From: Mesorhizobium sp. Root102
Lineage (GTDB): Bacteria > Pseudomonadota > Alphaproteobacteria > Rhizobiales > Rhizobiaceae
Length of the DNA stretch: 64,000 bases
Assembly (NCBI RefSeq): GCF_001425625.1
Contig: NZ_LMCP01000046.1
Location: forward strand, 212,198-276,197
Direction of reading: 5' to 3'
Shown: piece after piece, positions 19,892-27,955 of the stretch
Position numbering within the stretch: position 1 is the first letter of the stretch
Layout of the letters: each line of letters opens with the position of its first letter
Position numbers and translations under genes: made by a program
Notes under the pieces: generated by a model
What the model saw: the letters and a program-made list of their open reading frames with translations, nothing else
Told to the model about the DNA's origin: nothing
Databases searched by the model: none

Positions 19892-20936
19892 ATGCATCGC
19901 ATTCTTCTGCTCGGCACCGGCGGTATCGCCGGGCATCATGTCGAGGAGTTTGCCAAGATTCCAGAATGCAGCATCGTCGCCTGTGTCGATTAGGTGCCCG
20001 GCCGTGCGGCGGCGTTCGCCGCCGCCAGCAAGATCGGCGGTTTCTTCGAGAGCCTGGAAGCGGCGATCGCCTGGGATGAGTTCGATGCCGCCATCAACGC
20101 GACGCCGGATGGTGCGCATATGACAACGCTGGCGCTGCTTGCCCAGGGAAAGCATGTGTTTTGCGAAAAGCCGTTGGCGCCGAACCACGCCGACGCGCTT
20201 GCCATGACGCAAGCGGCCGAGGCAGCCGGGGTGGTCAACATGGTCAACCTGACCTATCGCAACTCACCGGCGATCCACGAGGCACGGCGCATGGTTCAGG
20301 CCGACGAGATCGGCGAACTGCGCCACGTCGAGGCGAGCTACCGGCAGAGCTGGCTGGTCAGCAAATCATGGGGCGACTGGCGGGTCGAGGACAAATGGTT
20401 ATGGCGCTTGTCGAGCCGGCATGGCTCGACCGGCGTGCTTGGCGATGTCGGCATTCATATCCTGGACTTCGCCACCTATGGCGCCGATCAGGATATCGTC
20501 AACCTGCATGCCGACCTGGTGACGTTTCCGAAGGCCGAAGGCGATCGCATCGGCGACTATGTGCTGGATGCCAATGACAGCGTTGCAATGACGGCGCGGC
20601 TCAATTCCGGCGGCTCGCCACGATCGTGGCGAGCCGCTACATGATCGGCCACGCCAACGAACTGTCGCTGGCCCTGCACGGCACCAAGGCGCCATCAAGG
20701 TCGAGACCGACGGCAAGGTATCGAACCTGTCCGCCTGCCTTGGTGGGGATGTCGATCTTCAGCGCTGGCAGACGCTGCCGCTGCCCAGTGTCAAGCGCAA
20801 TGCCCGGTGCTTTGCCGATGCGTTGGATTCAGGCCGGAACGGCGATCCCTCGTTCCGGCGCGCCGCCGACACGCAGAAGCTGATCGACGCCGCCTTTGAG
20901 AGTTCAGCGGCGAAGCTGCCGATCTCGGTCGGCTAA
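19892..20936 (+). pseudogene. Gfo/Idh/MocA-family oxidoreductase, broken by one stop and two frameshifts
   Basis: Read through its breaks, this is a full dehydrogenase of about 347 residues with the N-terminal Rossmann motif GTGGIAG and the catalytic CEKPLAPN motif. A TAG stop interrupts codon 34 (19991-19993), where the sequence continues in frame. Single-base losses near 20612-20613 and 20688-20689 shift the frame; adding one G at each restores a coherent protein ending at 20936. The first frameshift sits in a 28-base perfect palindrome (20610-20637), a place prone to sequencing compression. The place beside thuA suggests a ThuB-like partner that oxidises a sugar. Confidence 0.82.
20610..20637. 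repeat. 28-base perfect palindrome inside the Gfo/Idh gene
   Basis: GCGGCTCGCCAC, GATC and GTGGCGAGCCGC form a perfect self-complementary 28-mer. It is within coding sequence, so it may be coincidental codon use, but it can form a very stable hairpin and coincides with one of the frameshifts. Confidence 0.9.
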
Positions 20937-20977
20937 AACTGGCCGGCTTGTGCCGGCCTGACGTGATTCTGCAGATA

Positions 20978-21226
20978 TCAGAACGAGCTTGGCACCATCC
21001 ACGGGTCGATGCTGATGCCGAGGCGCGGCCCCTTGCCTTGAGCGGTGTTTTCCGTGGCGCCCTTCTTCTCAACCGAACCGGTCGACGCGCAATCGAGCTT
21101 CACGTTGGTCTTGGTGTCGACGCAGGCCGCGACCGTCGCATGCTTGACCGGGTGCGTGGTGTTGGCTGCGAAGGCCGAGCCCGAAAGCGCCAGCACTGCG
21201 GCGGCGGTGAGAAGGGTCTTTTTCAT
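20978..21226 (-). CDS. Small secreted protein of unknown function
   Basis: This 82-residue protein has a clear signal peptide (residues 1-20, LALSGSAFAA). The mature part contains only two cysteines (AACVD and LDCAST), suited to a disulfide, and the C-terminal segment LGISIDPWMVPSSF. GGAGA lies before its ATG. I recognise no family. The 184-base upstream region, shared with the end of the TetR gene, holds two perfect palindromes and an 11-mer also found before the TetR gene, so this gene is a likely target of that regulator. Confidence 0.8.
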   Translation of the reverse strand: MKKTLLTAAAVLALSGSAFAANTTHPVKHATVAACVDTKTNVKLDCASTGSVEKKGATENTAQGKGPRLGISIDPWMVPSSF

Positions 21227-21260
21227 TGTCAGTCTCCGTTTTCGACGGGTGAATTTCTCT

Positions 21261-21332
21261 CGTACATGTACGATACGCCGTACAGATACGTCCGTCGAGC
21301 GCTAAGTTCAAGTCAAAGCCGTACGCGTACGG
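21261..21332. promoter_or_regulatory. Cluster of GTAC-type palindromes, candidate TetR operators
   Basis: Upstream of the small secreted protein gene lie CGTACATGTACG (21261-21272, perfect palindrome), ATACGCCGTAC (21273-21283), and CCGTACGCGTACGG (21319-21332, perfect palindrome). The 11-mer ATACGCCGTAC recurs exactly at 22096-22106 in front of the TetR gene. Confidence 0.65.
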
Positions 21333-21410
21333 TAAATTCTTTGTTAACCAAGAAATTCGCCCCGCTTTGGCTGGGGTAGAGAGAAAACATGGAAACGAAG
21401 GGACCGGCGT

Positions 21411-22055
21411 TCAGCAGTTGACCGGGGTCTCGGTCAGCGGCGGCACGTTTTGCGTGCTGAGCGTGGCAAGCGTGAAATCGCACATCCGCTTCACGAAGGC
21501 CTGCGGATCGCCGAAGGGGTAGAACGGAAAGGTGATGAGCAGCGAGATCGTGCCGTGGCCGACCGCCCAAAGCATGGTGGCGATGGCGCGCGGATCGCCT
21601 TGCAACTTGCCGGCGGCGACGCAGGCCTCGACCCGGCTGATCAGCGCTTTCATAGCCGGGTTGCCCTCCTCCATGTCCTCGTAGCTTCTGCCTTCCGGCA
21701 GCGTGGTCTTTTCAGTCATGAAGACAGTCCGGTATTCGTTGGGATTGCCAAGCCCGAACGCGGCATATTCCGTCATCACTGCCTGCAAGGCCTCGATCGG
21801 ATCGTCGGACGAATGCTCCTCGATGCGTCGGGCAAGCGTCTCGAACGCATCCTCGGCGAGCGCGAACAGGATGTCCTGCTTGTCGGCGAAGTAGGAATAG
21901 ACCGACATCGGGGCATAGCCGACCCGCTTGGCCAGTTTGCGGATGGTCAGGCCCTCATAGCCTTCTTCCTGGACGAGCTTATGGGCGGCCGCGACCAGCT
22001 CGGAGCGCTGTTCTGCCTTTTGTTTCTCGCGGCGTGTCTGGACGCTCGGCGGCAA
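21411..22055 (-). CDS. TetR/AcrR family transcriptional regulator
   Basis: The 214-residue protein has a TetR-type helix-turn-helix near residues 33-55 (GLTIRKLAKRVGYAPMSVYSYFADKQDIL) and a longer ligand domain of the TetR_C type. The only possible start without entering an in-frame stop is TTG at 22055, which has GAAGG nine bases upstream. It lies downstream of the acyl-CoA gene cluster on the same strand. Matching DNA motifs before this gene and before the small secreted protein gene suggest autoregulation and control of its neighbours. Confidence 0.9.
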   Translation of the reverse strand: MPPSVQTRREKQKAEQRSELVAAAHKLVQEEGYEGLTIRKLAKRVGYAPMSVYSYFADKQDILFALAEDAFETLARRIEEHSSDDPIEALQAVMTEYAAFGLGNPNEYRTVFMTEKTTLPEGRSYEDMEEGNPAMKALISRVEACVAAGKLQGDPRAIATMLWAVGHGTISLLITFPFYPFGDPQAFVKRMCDFTLATLSTQNVPPLTETPVNC

Positions 22056-22095
22056 GATCTCATGCCTTCGTTGGGTTGGTGCGCGGCTAAATTAT

Positions 22096-22113
22096 ATACG
22101 CCGTACGAAAACG
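22096..22113. promoter_or_regulatory. Candidate TetR operator upstream of the TetR gene
   Basis: ATACGCCGTACGAAAACGG (starting 22096) shares its first 11 bases exactly with 21273-21283 and resembles the palindrome CCGTACGCGTACGG at 21319-21332. It lies about 40 bases before the TTG start of the TetR gene. Confidence 0.6.
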
Positions 22114-22147
22114 GACAAGGGCGCGGGAAGTTCCCAAACGGCAGGTG

Positions 22148-22923
22148 TCAGATCGCGCCGACGCCGCCGTCGACGGCCAGCGCATGGCCGGTCATGAAGG
22201 AATTGGCGGGGTCGGCGGCAAACAGGATCGCGGTGGCGATTTCGTCGACTTCGGCCACCCGCTTCATCGGCACGCCGCGCGTCAACTCGGCCAAGGCCTC
22301 CTCTTCCGGCACGCCGGAAACGCGCACGAAGCCGTCCACCATCGCCGTCCTTGTGTGGGCGGGGCAGATCGCGTTGATCCGCACACCCTTGGTGTGTATT
22401 CGGCCGCCGCCGATTTTGTCAGCCCGACGACGCCATGCTTGGCGGCCGCATAGACCGAAAGTTTTGGCGCACCGACCAGCCCGGCGACCGAGGCGATGTT
22501 GACGATGGCGCCGCCCTTGCCGTTCGCCTTGAACTGCCGTTCCATCTGCGGGATCTGGTGCTTCATGGCATAGAACAGGCCGAGCAGATCGACCTCCGGG
22601 ACGCGGCGGGCCTCGCCCGACTCGACCTGCGGCAGACGCACGAAGCTCTGGACGATGCCGGCATTGTTGACGGCGATATCCAGCCGGCCGAATTTCTCGA
22701 CCGCCAGCCTGACCAGATCCTCGGACAGGCTTTCGTCCGCTATGTTGCCGGCGAGGATCGCCGTTTCGACCGGCATCGTGCCTGCAAGATCGACGAGTGC
22801 CTTTTCGTCGATGTCCGACAGCACCAGCTTTGCGCCTTCGGCGGCAAAGCCTTTCGCCGCACCCCAGCCAAGTCCGCCGGCAGCACCCGTGATCAGCACC
22901 GTTGCGCCGTCAAAGCGGCCCAT
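22148..22923 (-). pseudogene. Short-chain dehydrogenase/reductase with one frameshift
   Basis: The first part has the SDR Rossmann motif TGAAGGLGWGAA, NNAG, and the active-site YAAAKHGVVGLT. The reading frame then slips at GG 22391-22392; adding one base restores AAAEYTPKGVRINAI and a normal C-terminus with GHALAVDGG. GGAGG precedes the ATG, which shares a base with the stop of the upstream kinase gene (TGATG). In context, the enzyme could be the 3-hydroxyacyl-CoA or hydroxyacid dehydrogenase of this acyl-CoA cluster. The break is probably a sequencing error. Confidence 0.85.
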
Positions 22924-23957
22924 CACGCCTCCTTGTCGATCAGTTTCGCGGCAAGACGCGAAAGCAGCTTTACCGCTTCGCCATAGGTCCTGGCTTTTTC
23001 CGGATTGGAGGCGTTTCCGTCCAGCGCCCGCTTGAAGACGCCCTGGCAGATTGCAGCCAGCCGGAAGAAGGAAAAGGCGAGGAAGAACGTCCAGTTGCCG
23101 ATACCGGTGAGTCCGCGCCGCCGGCAGTAGCTGGCGACGTAGTCCTCCTCGGAAGGCAGGCCGAGTGCGGAACGGTCGACACCGCCCAGGCCGCGAAAAC
23201 CCGACACGTGCGGCAACCGCCATTGCATGCACTGATAGGCGATATCGGCGAAGGGGTGGCCAAGCGTCGACAGTTCCCAGTCGAGCACCGCCAGAACCTT
23301 TGGCCGGTCCGGCGCGAAGATCAGATTGTCCAGCCGGTAGTCGCCATGCACCAGCGAGACGCGGCCGTCATCTGCGGGCATATGTGTTTCCAGCCAGGCG
23401 ATCAGCCGGTCCATGTCGGCGACGGTGCCGGTCTCCGAGGCGCGGTACTGGCTGGTCCAGCGCGCCAGCTGGCGCTCGAAATAATTGCCCGGCCGGCCGA
23501 AATCGCCTAGCCCCACGGCCTCGACATCGACCTCGTGCAGCGCCGCTAGGGTTTCGTTCATGGCATCGTAGATGGCGGCGCGTTCTTCGTTGCCGTCTGC
23601 CTCCGGCAGCGCCGGATCCCAGAAGATGCGGCCGTCGAGGAAATCCATCACGTAGAACATGCGGCCGATCGGCGAGGCTTCGTCGGAAAGATGCAGCATC
23701 TGCGGCACAGGTACGGAGGTGCCGGCAAGTGCGCCCATCACTTTGAATTCGCGGTCGACCTGATGCGCCGATTTCAACAACTGCCCCGGCGGTTTGGCGC
23801 GCAGCACGTAACGGCCGCTTGCCGCCGTCATGAGATAGGTCGGGTTCGATTGGCCGGATTGGAATTTTTCGATTGCAGCAAGCCCGGAAAAGCCCGGTAT
23901 GTTCGCCTCGAGGTAAGGCGCAAGCGCTCCCTGGTCGAGAACGTTCGGATCGCTCAT
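22923..23957 (-). CDS. APH-fold kinase (ACAD10/11 kinase-domain type, LvaA-like)
   Basis: The 344-residue protein belongs to the aminoglycoside-phosphotransferase-like kinase family. The catalytic loop HGDYRLDN is at residues 204-211 (D206 the base, N211 a metal ligand) and the metal-binding LDWE at 225-228; the N-lobe contains GQSNPTYLM and the RAKPPG segment. It is next to a MaoC hydratase, SDRs and an ACAD10/11-type dehydrogenase, not to resistance genes. By analogy with ACAD10/11 and with LvaA of levulinate catabolism, it may phosphorylate a hydroxyacyl-CoA. Antibiotic modification is unlikely. Overlaps the neighbouring MaoC gene by four bases. Confidence 0.88.
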   Translation of the reverse strand: MSDPNVLDQGALAPYLEANIPGFSGLAAIEKFQSGQSNPTYLMTAASGRYVLRAKPPGQLLKSAHQVDREFKVMGALAGTSVPVPQMLHLSDEASPIGRMFYVMDFLDGRIFWDPALPEADGNEERAAIYDAMNETLAALHEVDVEAVGLGDFGRPGNYFERQLARWTSQYRASETGTVADMDRLIAWLETHMPADDGRVSLVHGDYRLDNLIFAPDRPKVLAVLDWELSTLGHPFADIAYQCMQWRLPHVSGFRGLGGVDRSALGLPSEEDYVASYCRRRGLTGIGNWTFFLAFSFFRLAAICQGVFKRALDGNASNPEKARTYGEAVKLLSRLAAKLIDKEA

Positions 23958-24439
23958 GCCGTCTCGGGCAGGCGCTCGATCAAGGTCAGCGTCAGCCAGC
24001 GCGCGGTCAGCGCCGGTTTCTTCGAACCCTCGATCTCGATCGTCACGTCATGCGCCGTCTGCACCCAACCCGACGGCCGGACCTTGACGTCGGCCAGCAC
24101 GAAACGGGTGCGGATGCGCGCGCCGGTCTTCACCGGCGCCAGGAAGCGCAGCGAATCGAAGCCGTGATTGACGCCCATCTTGCTGTTTTCCAGCGGCGGC
24201 ATGGTCTCGAAGGTCATGGCGGACAACAGCGACAACGACAGGAAGCCGTGCGCGATGGTGCCGCCGAACGGCGTCTCGCGCATGGCCCGCTCCGGGTCGC
24301 AGTGGATGAACTGGTGGTCGTCGGTGGCGTCGGCGAACTGGTCGATCATGCGTTGCGTGACCACCCGCCACGGCGACACGCCAACCTCCTTGCCAACATT
24401 GGCCAGAAGCACATCGAGACTGATCGGTTCCACGCTCAT
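23954..24439 (-). CDS. MaoC-like (R)-specific enoyl-CoA hydratase
   Basis: The 161-residue single hotdog-fold protein has the hydratase motif FADATDDHQFIHCDP with the likely catalytic D41 and H46, followed by PFGGTIAHGFLSLSL. Such enzymes add water across trans-2-enoyl-CoA. It overlaps the kinase gene by ATGA and starts 39 bases after the stop of the upstream SDR gene, so it is in the middle of a minus-strand operon. In this setting it probably hydrates the enoyl-CoA made by the nearby acyl-CoA dehydrogenase. Confidence 0.93.
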   Translation of the reverse strand: MSVEPISLDVLLANVGKEVGVSPWRVVTQRMIDQFADATDDHQFIHCDPERAMRETPFGGTIAHGFLSLSLLSAMTFETMPPLENSKMGVNHGFDSLRFLAPVKTGARIRTRFVLADVKVRPSGWVQTAHDVTIEIEGSKKPALTARWLTLTLIERLPETA

Positions 24440-24478
24440 GTCCTCCAGTTCACCTCCGGCTTCTGTGGCCGGAAAATG

Positions 24479-25294
24479 TCATTCCTTGAACAGCGTCAGC
24501 CCATGCTGCACCGACTGTCCGCCGTCGATTGGCAGGATGGCGCCGGTGACATAGCTGCCTGCACGGCTGCACAAATAGAGCGTTGCGCCGGCAATGTCAT
24601 CCGGTGCCCCGATACGGCCGATCGGAACATGGCTGCCGACATGTCTGGCCTGTTCTTGCGTGCCGGTGGCAAACGCCGTCATGCGGCTCTGGAAGGGGCC
24701 GGGGGCGAAAGCGTTGACGGTGATGCGGCGGGCGGCGAACTCGAGCGCCAGTGTGCGCGTCAGATGATGAACCGCGGCCTTCGAGGCGGTGTAGGAATAG
24801 GCATCGTCGGCCAGCGGCTGCGTGCCCATCACCGAACCGAGGTTGATCACCCTGGCTGGATCGGCGTCGCTGGCGGCGGCGTCGAGCAGCGGCAGCAATT
24901 CGCGCGTCAGATGGAAGACCGCGGTGACATTGACGCCGAACACTTTCGCCCATGCCGAATACGGAAAGCTCTCCAGCGGCGCGCCCCAGGAAACGCCGGC
25001 ATTGTTGACCAGAATATGCAGTTTCCCGGTCCGCGCTTTGACCTCGGCGACGAGTACGGCAATGCCGGCTTCGCTGGAGACATCGCCGGCAAAGCCTTCC
25101 GCCCGGCCCGGTGAACCTAGCTCGTTCAATTCAACAGCGACCTTGACACAATCTTCGCCCTTGCGCGACGCTATCATCACGTTGGCGCCGGCCTGCACCA
25201 GCGCGGTCGCCGCCATGCGGCCGATGCCGGTCGCGGCACCCGTCACCAGCGCGGTCTTGCCGGCCACCGAAAACAGCTCGTCGAGATAGCTCAT
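24479..25294 (-). CDS. Short-chain dehydrogenase/reductase
   Basis: The 271-residue enzyme has the coenzyme motif TGAATGIGR, LVNNAGVSWG, the catalytic SYTASKAAVHHLT and a C-terminal GAILPIDGG. Length and motifs fit classical SDRs of the 3-hydroxyacyl-CoA dehydrogenase or FabG type. GGAGG lies nine bases before the ATG at 25294. It is the first gene of the minus-strand acyl-CoA operon, divergent from the acyl-CoA dehydrogenase with 115 bases between them; the shared region should hold both promoters, though I see no clear operator there. Confidence 0.92.
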   Translation of the reverse strand: MSYLDELFSVAGKTALVTGAATGIGRMAATALVQAGANVMIASRKGEDCVKVAVELNELGSPGRAEGFAGDVSSEAGIAVLVAEVKARTGKLHILVNNAGVSWGAPLESFPYSAWAKVFGVNVTAVFHLTRELLPLLDAAASDADPARVINLGSVMGTQPLADDAYSYTASKAAVHHLTRTLALEFAARRITVNAFAPGPFQSRMTAFATGTQEQARHVGSHVPIGRIGAPDDIAGATLYLCSRAGSYVTGAILPIDGGQSVQHGLTLFKE

Positions 25295-25409
25295 CACAAT
25301 CCTCCGTGCTCGGCATGCGGGCAAACAGTTCGCGTTGACAAGGCTATCTGAAGTACGGTCATCCTTGCCACTGACAAAATGCCTGGCGTGTATGAAGGGT
25401 TAGCGACCG

Positions 25410-26651
25410 ATGACGGAGATGAATCTCGGCATGACCGAGCGGCTGAAGCCGATCCACGCGCGCGTCGCGGCCATGGTGCGCGACGAGATCATGCCGCTCG
25501 ACAGGGAATTCCTGAGCGAGGTGGGCAAGGAAGGCGACCGCTGGGTCTACAGTGCGCGCCAGCGCGAAATCCTCGAAGGGCTGAAGAAGACCGCAAGGGA
25601 GCGCGGCCTGTGGAATTTCTGGCTGACCGGATCGGAACGCGGCTACGGCCTTTCCACCGTCGAATATGCCTATCTGGCCGAGGAGATGGGCAAGGCGCAT
25701 CTCGGCGCCGAGACCTTCAACTGTTCGGCGCCCGACACCGGCAACATGGAGGTGCTGGAGCGGTACGGCTCGACCGACCACAAGAAGGCGTGGCTGGAGC
25801 CGCTGCTCGACGGCGAGATCCGCTCGGCCTATCTGATGACGGAGCCGGATGTCGCCTCGTCCGACGCCACCAACATTGCCATGCGTTGCGAGCGACAGGG
25901 CGACGACTATGTGCTCAACGGCGAGAAATGGTGGGCATCGGGTGCCGGCGATCCGCGCTGCGCCATCTATATCGTCATGGTCCGGACCGGCGGCGACAGC
26001 GAGCCGCAGCACCGCCGCCATTCGATGATCCTGGTGCCGTCAGCCACAAAGGGTGTGACCAAGGTCCGAGCCATGCAGGTCTATGGCGACGATGACGCGC
26101 CGCATGGCCATATGCATCTTCGCTTCGACAATGTGCGGGTACCGGCGTCGAACCTGATCCTCGGCGAGGGCAGGGGGTTCGAGATCGCGCAAGGGCGGCT
26201 TGGCCCCGGCCGCATCCATCACTGCATGCGCGCCATCGGCCAGGCCGAGATGGCGCTGGAGATGCTGTGCCAGCGTTCCGTGCGCCGCGAGGCCTTCGGT
26301 CAGCCCCTGGCCAAGCTCGGCGCCAATTTCGACATCATCGCCGAATGCCGCATGGAGATCGAGATGGCCCGCCTGCTCTGCCTCAAGGCGGCGTGGATGA
26401 TCGACCAGGGCGATGCGCGGGCCGCGGCCCCCTGGATCAGCCAGATCAAGGTGGTCGCACCCCGCGTTGCGCTCAAGGTCACCGACGAGGCGGTGCAAAT
26501 GTTCGGCGCGCAAGGCATCAGCCAGGACACACCGCTGGCGCGGTCGTGGACGCATCTGCGGACATTGCGCCTCGCCGACGGTCCGGACGCCGTGCATCGC
26601 CGGCAGGTGGCGCGCACCGAGCTGAAAAAATACACGCAGGAAAAGGTCTGA
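25410..26651 (+). CDS. Acyl-CoA dehydrogenase, ACAD10/11-like
   Basis: The 413-residue protein has the acyl-CoA dehydrogenase layout: a helical N-domain, the FAD/substrate segment YLMTEPDVASSDATNI, the beta-domain GEKWWASGAGDPRC, and a helical C-domain with RREAFGQPLAKLG and MFGAQGISQDTPLAR. The MTEPDVASSDATN and GEKWW forms are typical of the ACAD10/11 group. In some bacteria, proteins of this group eliminate phosphate from 4-phosphoacyl-CoA made by an APH-fold kinase; exactly that kinase type lies in the divergent operon. The gene is followed after 53 bases by an MDR reductase. Confidence 0.93.
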   Translation: MTEMNLGMTERLKPIHARVAAMVRDEIMPLDREFLSEVGKEGDRWVYSARQREILEGLKKTARERGLWNFWLTGSERGYGLSTVEYAYLAEEMGKAHLGAETFNCSAPDTGNMEVLERYGSTDHKKAWLEPLLDGEIRSAYLMTEPDVASSDATNIAMRCERQGDDYVLNGEKWWASGAGDPRCAIYIVMVRTGGDSEPQHRRHSMILVPSATKGVTKVRAMQVYGDDDAPHGHMHLRFDNVRVPASNLILGEGRGFEIAQGRLGPGRIHHCMRAIGQAEMALEMLCQRSVRREAFGQPLAKLGANFDIIAECRMEIEMARLLCLKAAWMIDQGDARAAAPWISQIKVVAPRVALKVTDEAVQMFGAQGISQDTPLARSWTHLRTLRLADGPDAVHRRQVARTELKKYTQEKV

Positions 26652-26704
26652 GCGCTGGCATCCGCCCCTGGCGATGCCGACAGGTCCAAGCAAGGAGTGA
26701 TCCG

Positions 26705-27742
26705 ATGACGATCCCCTCCGAAATGAAGGCGTTGTTGCTGGTCGGCGATGGCTACACCAGGACGCCGAGCGGCAGTGTGCTGGAAGCGATGGAGCCCTAT
26801 CTTGAGCCGGGCAGCATCGCGGTGCCGACACCCGCGCCGACGCAGGTGCTGATCAAGGTCAGCCTCGCCTCGATCAATCCGTCCGATGTCGCCTTCATCA
26901 AGGGCCAGTACGGCCAGCCGCGCGCCATGGGCCAGCCAGCAGGCTTCGAGGGAGTCGGCACCGTCGTCGCCAGCGGTGACGAGCCCTATCCAAAAAGCCT
27001 GATCGGCCAGCGCGTCGCCTTTGCCACCGGTGTAAGCAACTGGGGCTCATGGGCCGAATATGCCGTCGCCGAGGCGGCGGTCTGCATCCCGCTGCTCGAC
27101 ACCGTCCGCGACGAGGACGGCGCGGCGATGATCGTCAACCCGCTCACCGCGCTCGCGATGTTCGACATCGTCAAACAGGAAGGCGAAAAGGCCTTCGTCA
27201 TGACCGCCGGCGCCAGCCAGCTGTGCAAGCTGATCATCGGCCTGGCCATGGAAGAGGGTTTCCGGCCGATCGTCACCGTGCGCCGAGACGATCAGATCGC
27301 GGCGCTGAAAGCGCTTGGCGCGGCGCACGTGCTCAACGAAAAGGCACCGGATTTCAAGGCGGCGCTACGCGAGGTGATGAAGGCCGAACAGCCGCGCATC
27401 TTCCTTGACGCGGTAACCGGGCCGCTGGCCTCCGCCATCTTCGACGCCATGCCGAAGCGTTCGCGCTGGATCATCTACGGGCGGCTCGATCCCGAAGCCA
27501 CTGTTATCCGCGAGCCCGGCCAGCTGATCTTCCAGCACAAGCATATCGAAGGTTTCTGGCTGAGCGAATGGATGCGCCAGTTCCGCGACCGCCGCGGCCC
27601 GGCGATCCTGGAAGCGCAGAAGCGGTTTTCCGACGGGCGCTGGTCGACCGACGTGACGGCGGTGGTGCCGCTCGCCGAAGCCATGGCGCGGCTGCCGGGG
27701 GAACTGGCCAAGCCCAACGGCAAGGTGTTCATTCGACCTTAG
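26705..27742 (+). CDS. Medium-chain (quinone-reductase-like) dehydrogenase/reductase
   Basis: The 345-residue protein is a zinc-independent MDR family member: a GroES-like N-domain (SINPSDVAFIKGQYG, GFEGVGTVVA) and a Rossmann C-domain with VMTAGASQLCKLI. These proteins reduce enones, enoyl thioesters or quinones with NAD(P)H. AAGGAG lies 7 bases before the ATG at 26705. It is cotranscribed with the acyl-CoA dehydrogenase and probably reduces an unsaturated intermediate in the same pathway; the substrate is not determined. Confidence 0.88.
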   Translation: MTIPSEMKALLLVGDGYTRTPSGSVLEAMEPYLEPGSIAVPTPAPTQVLIKVSLASINPSDVAFIKGQYGQPRAMGQPAGFEGVGTVVASGDEPYPKSLIGQRVAFATGVSNWGSWAEYAVAEAAVCIPLLDTVRDEDGAAMIVNPLTALAMFDIVKQEGEKAFVMTAGASQLCKLIIGLAMEEGFRPIVTVRRDDQIAALKALGAAHVLNEKAPDFKAALREVMKAEQPRIFLDAVTGPLASAIFDAMPKRSRWIIYGRLDPEATVIREPGQLIFQHKHIEGFWLSEWMRQFRDRRGPAILEAQKRFSDGRWSTDVTAVVPLAEAMARLPGELAKPNGKVFIRP

Positions 27743-27955
27743 CCCAATTCGAAAGACACGGAAGCTTGGATACCAGGCTTCAGAGGACTTTCGACGGACC
27801 GAGAATGCCGGATCCGGCAGCTGTCCGGATCGTCAGGCGGCAGTCCTGTCTCTCAGACCCCTATGCCACGCCGCTTTGTCCGTGATATGCCGCCGCGATC
27901 GAATGTCGGGACAATGCTGGACTGAGCCAGTTCCGGGGTGGTGTGGGATGCCTTA

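Noticed and set aside
22923..23957. Aminoglycoside phosphotransferase (antibiotic resistance)
   Set aside because: The fold is shared, but the neighbours are acyl-CoA enzymes, and the length and motifs fit the ACAD10/11 kinase type.
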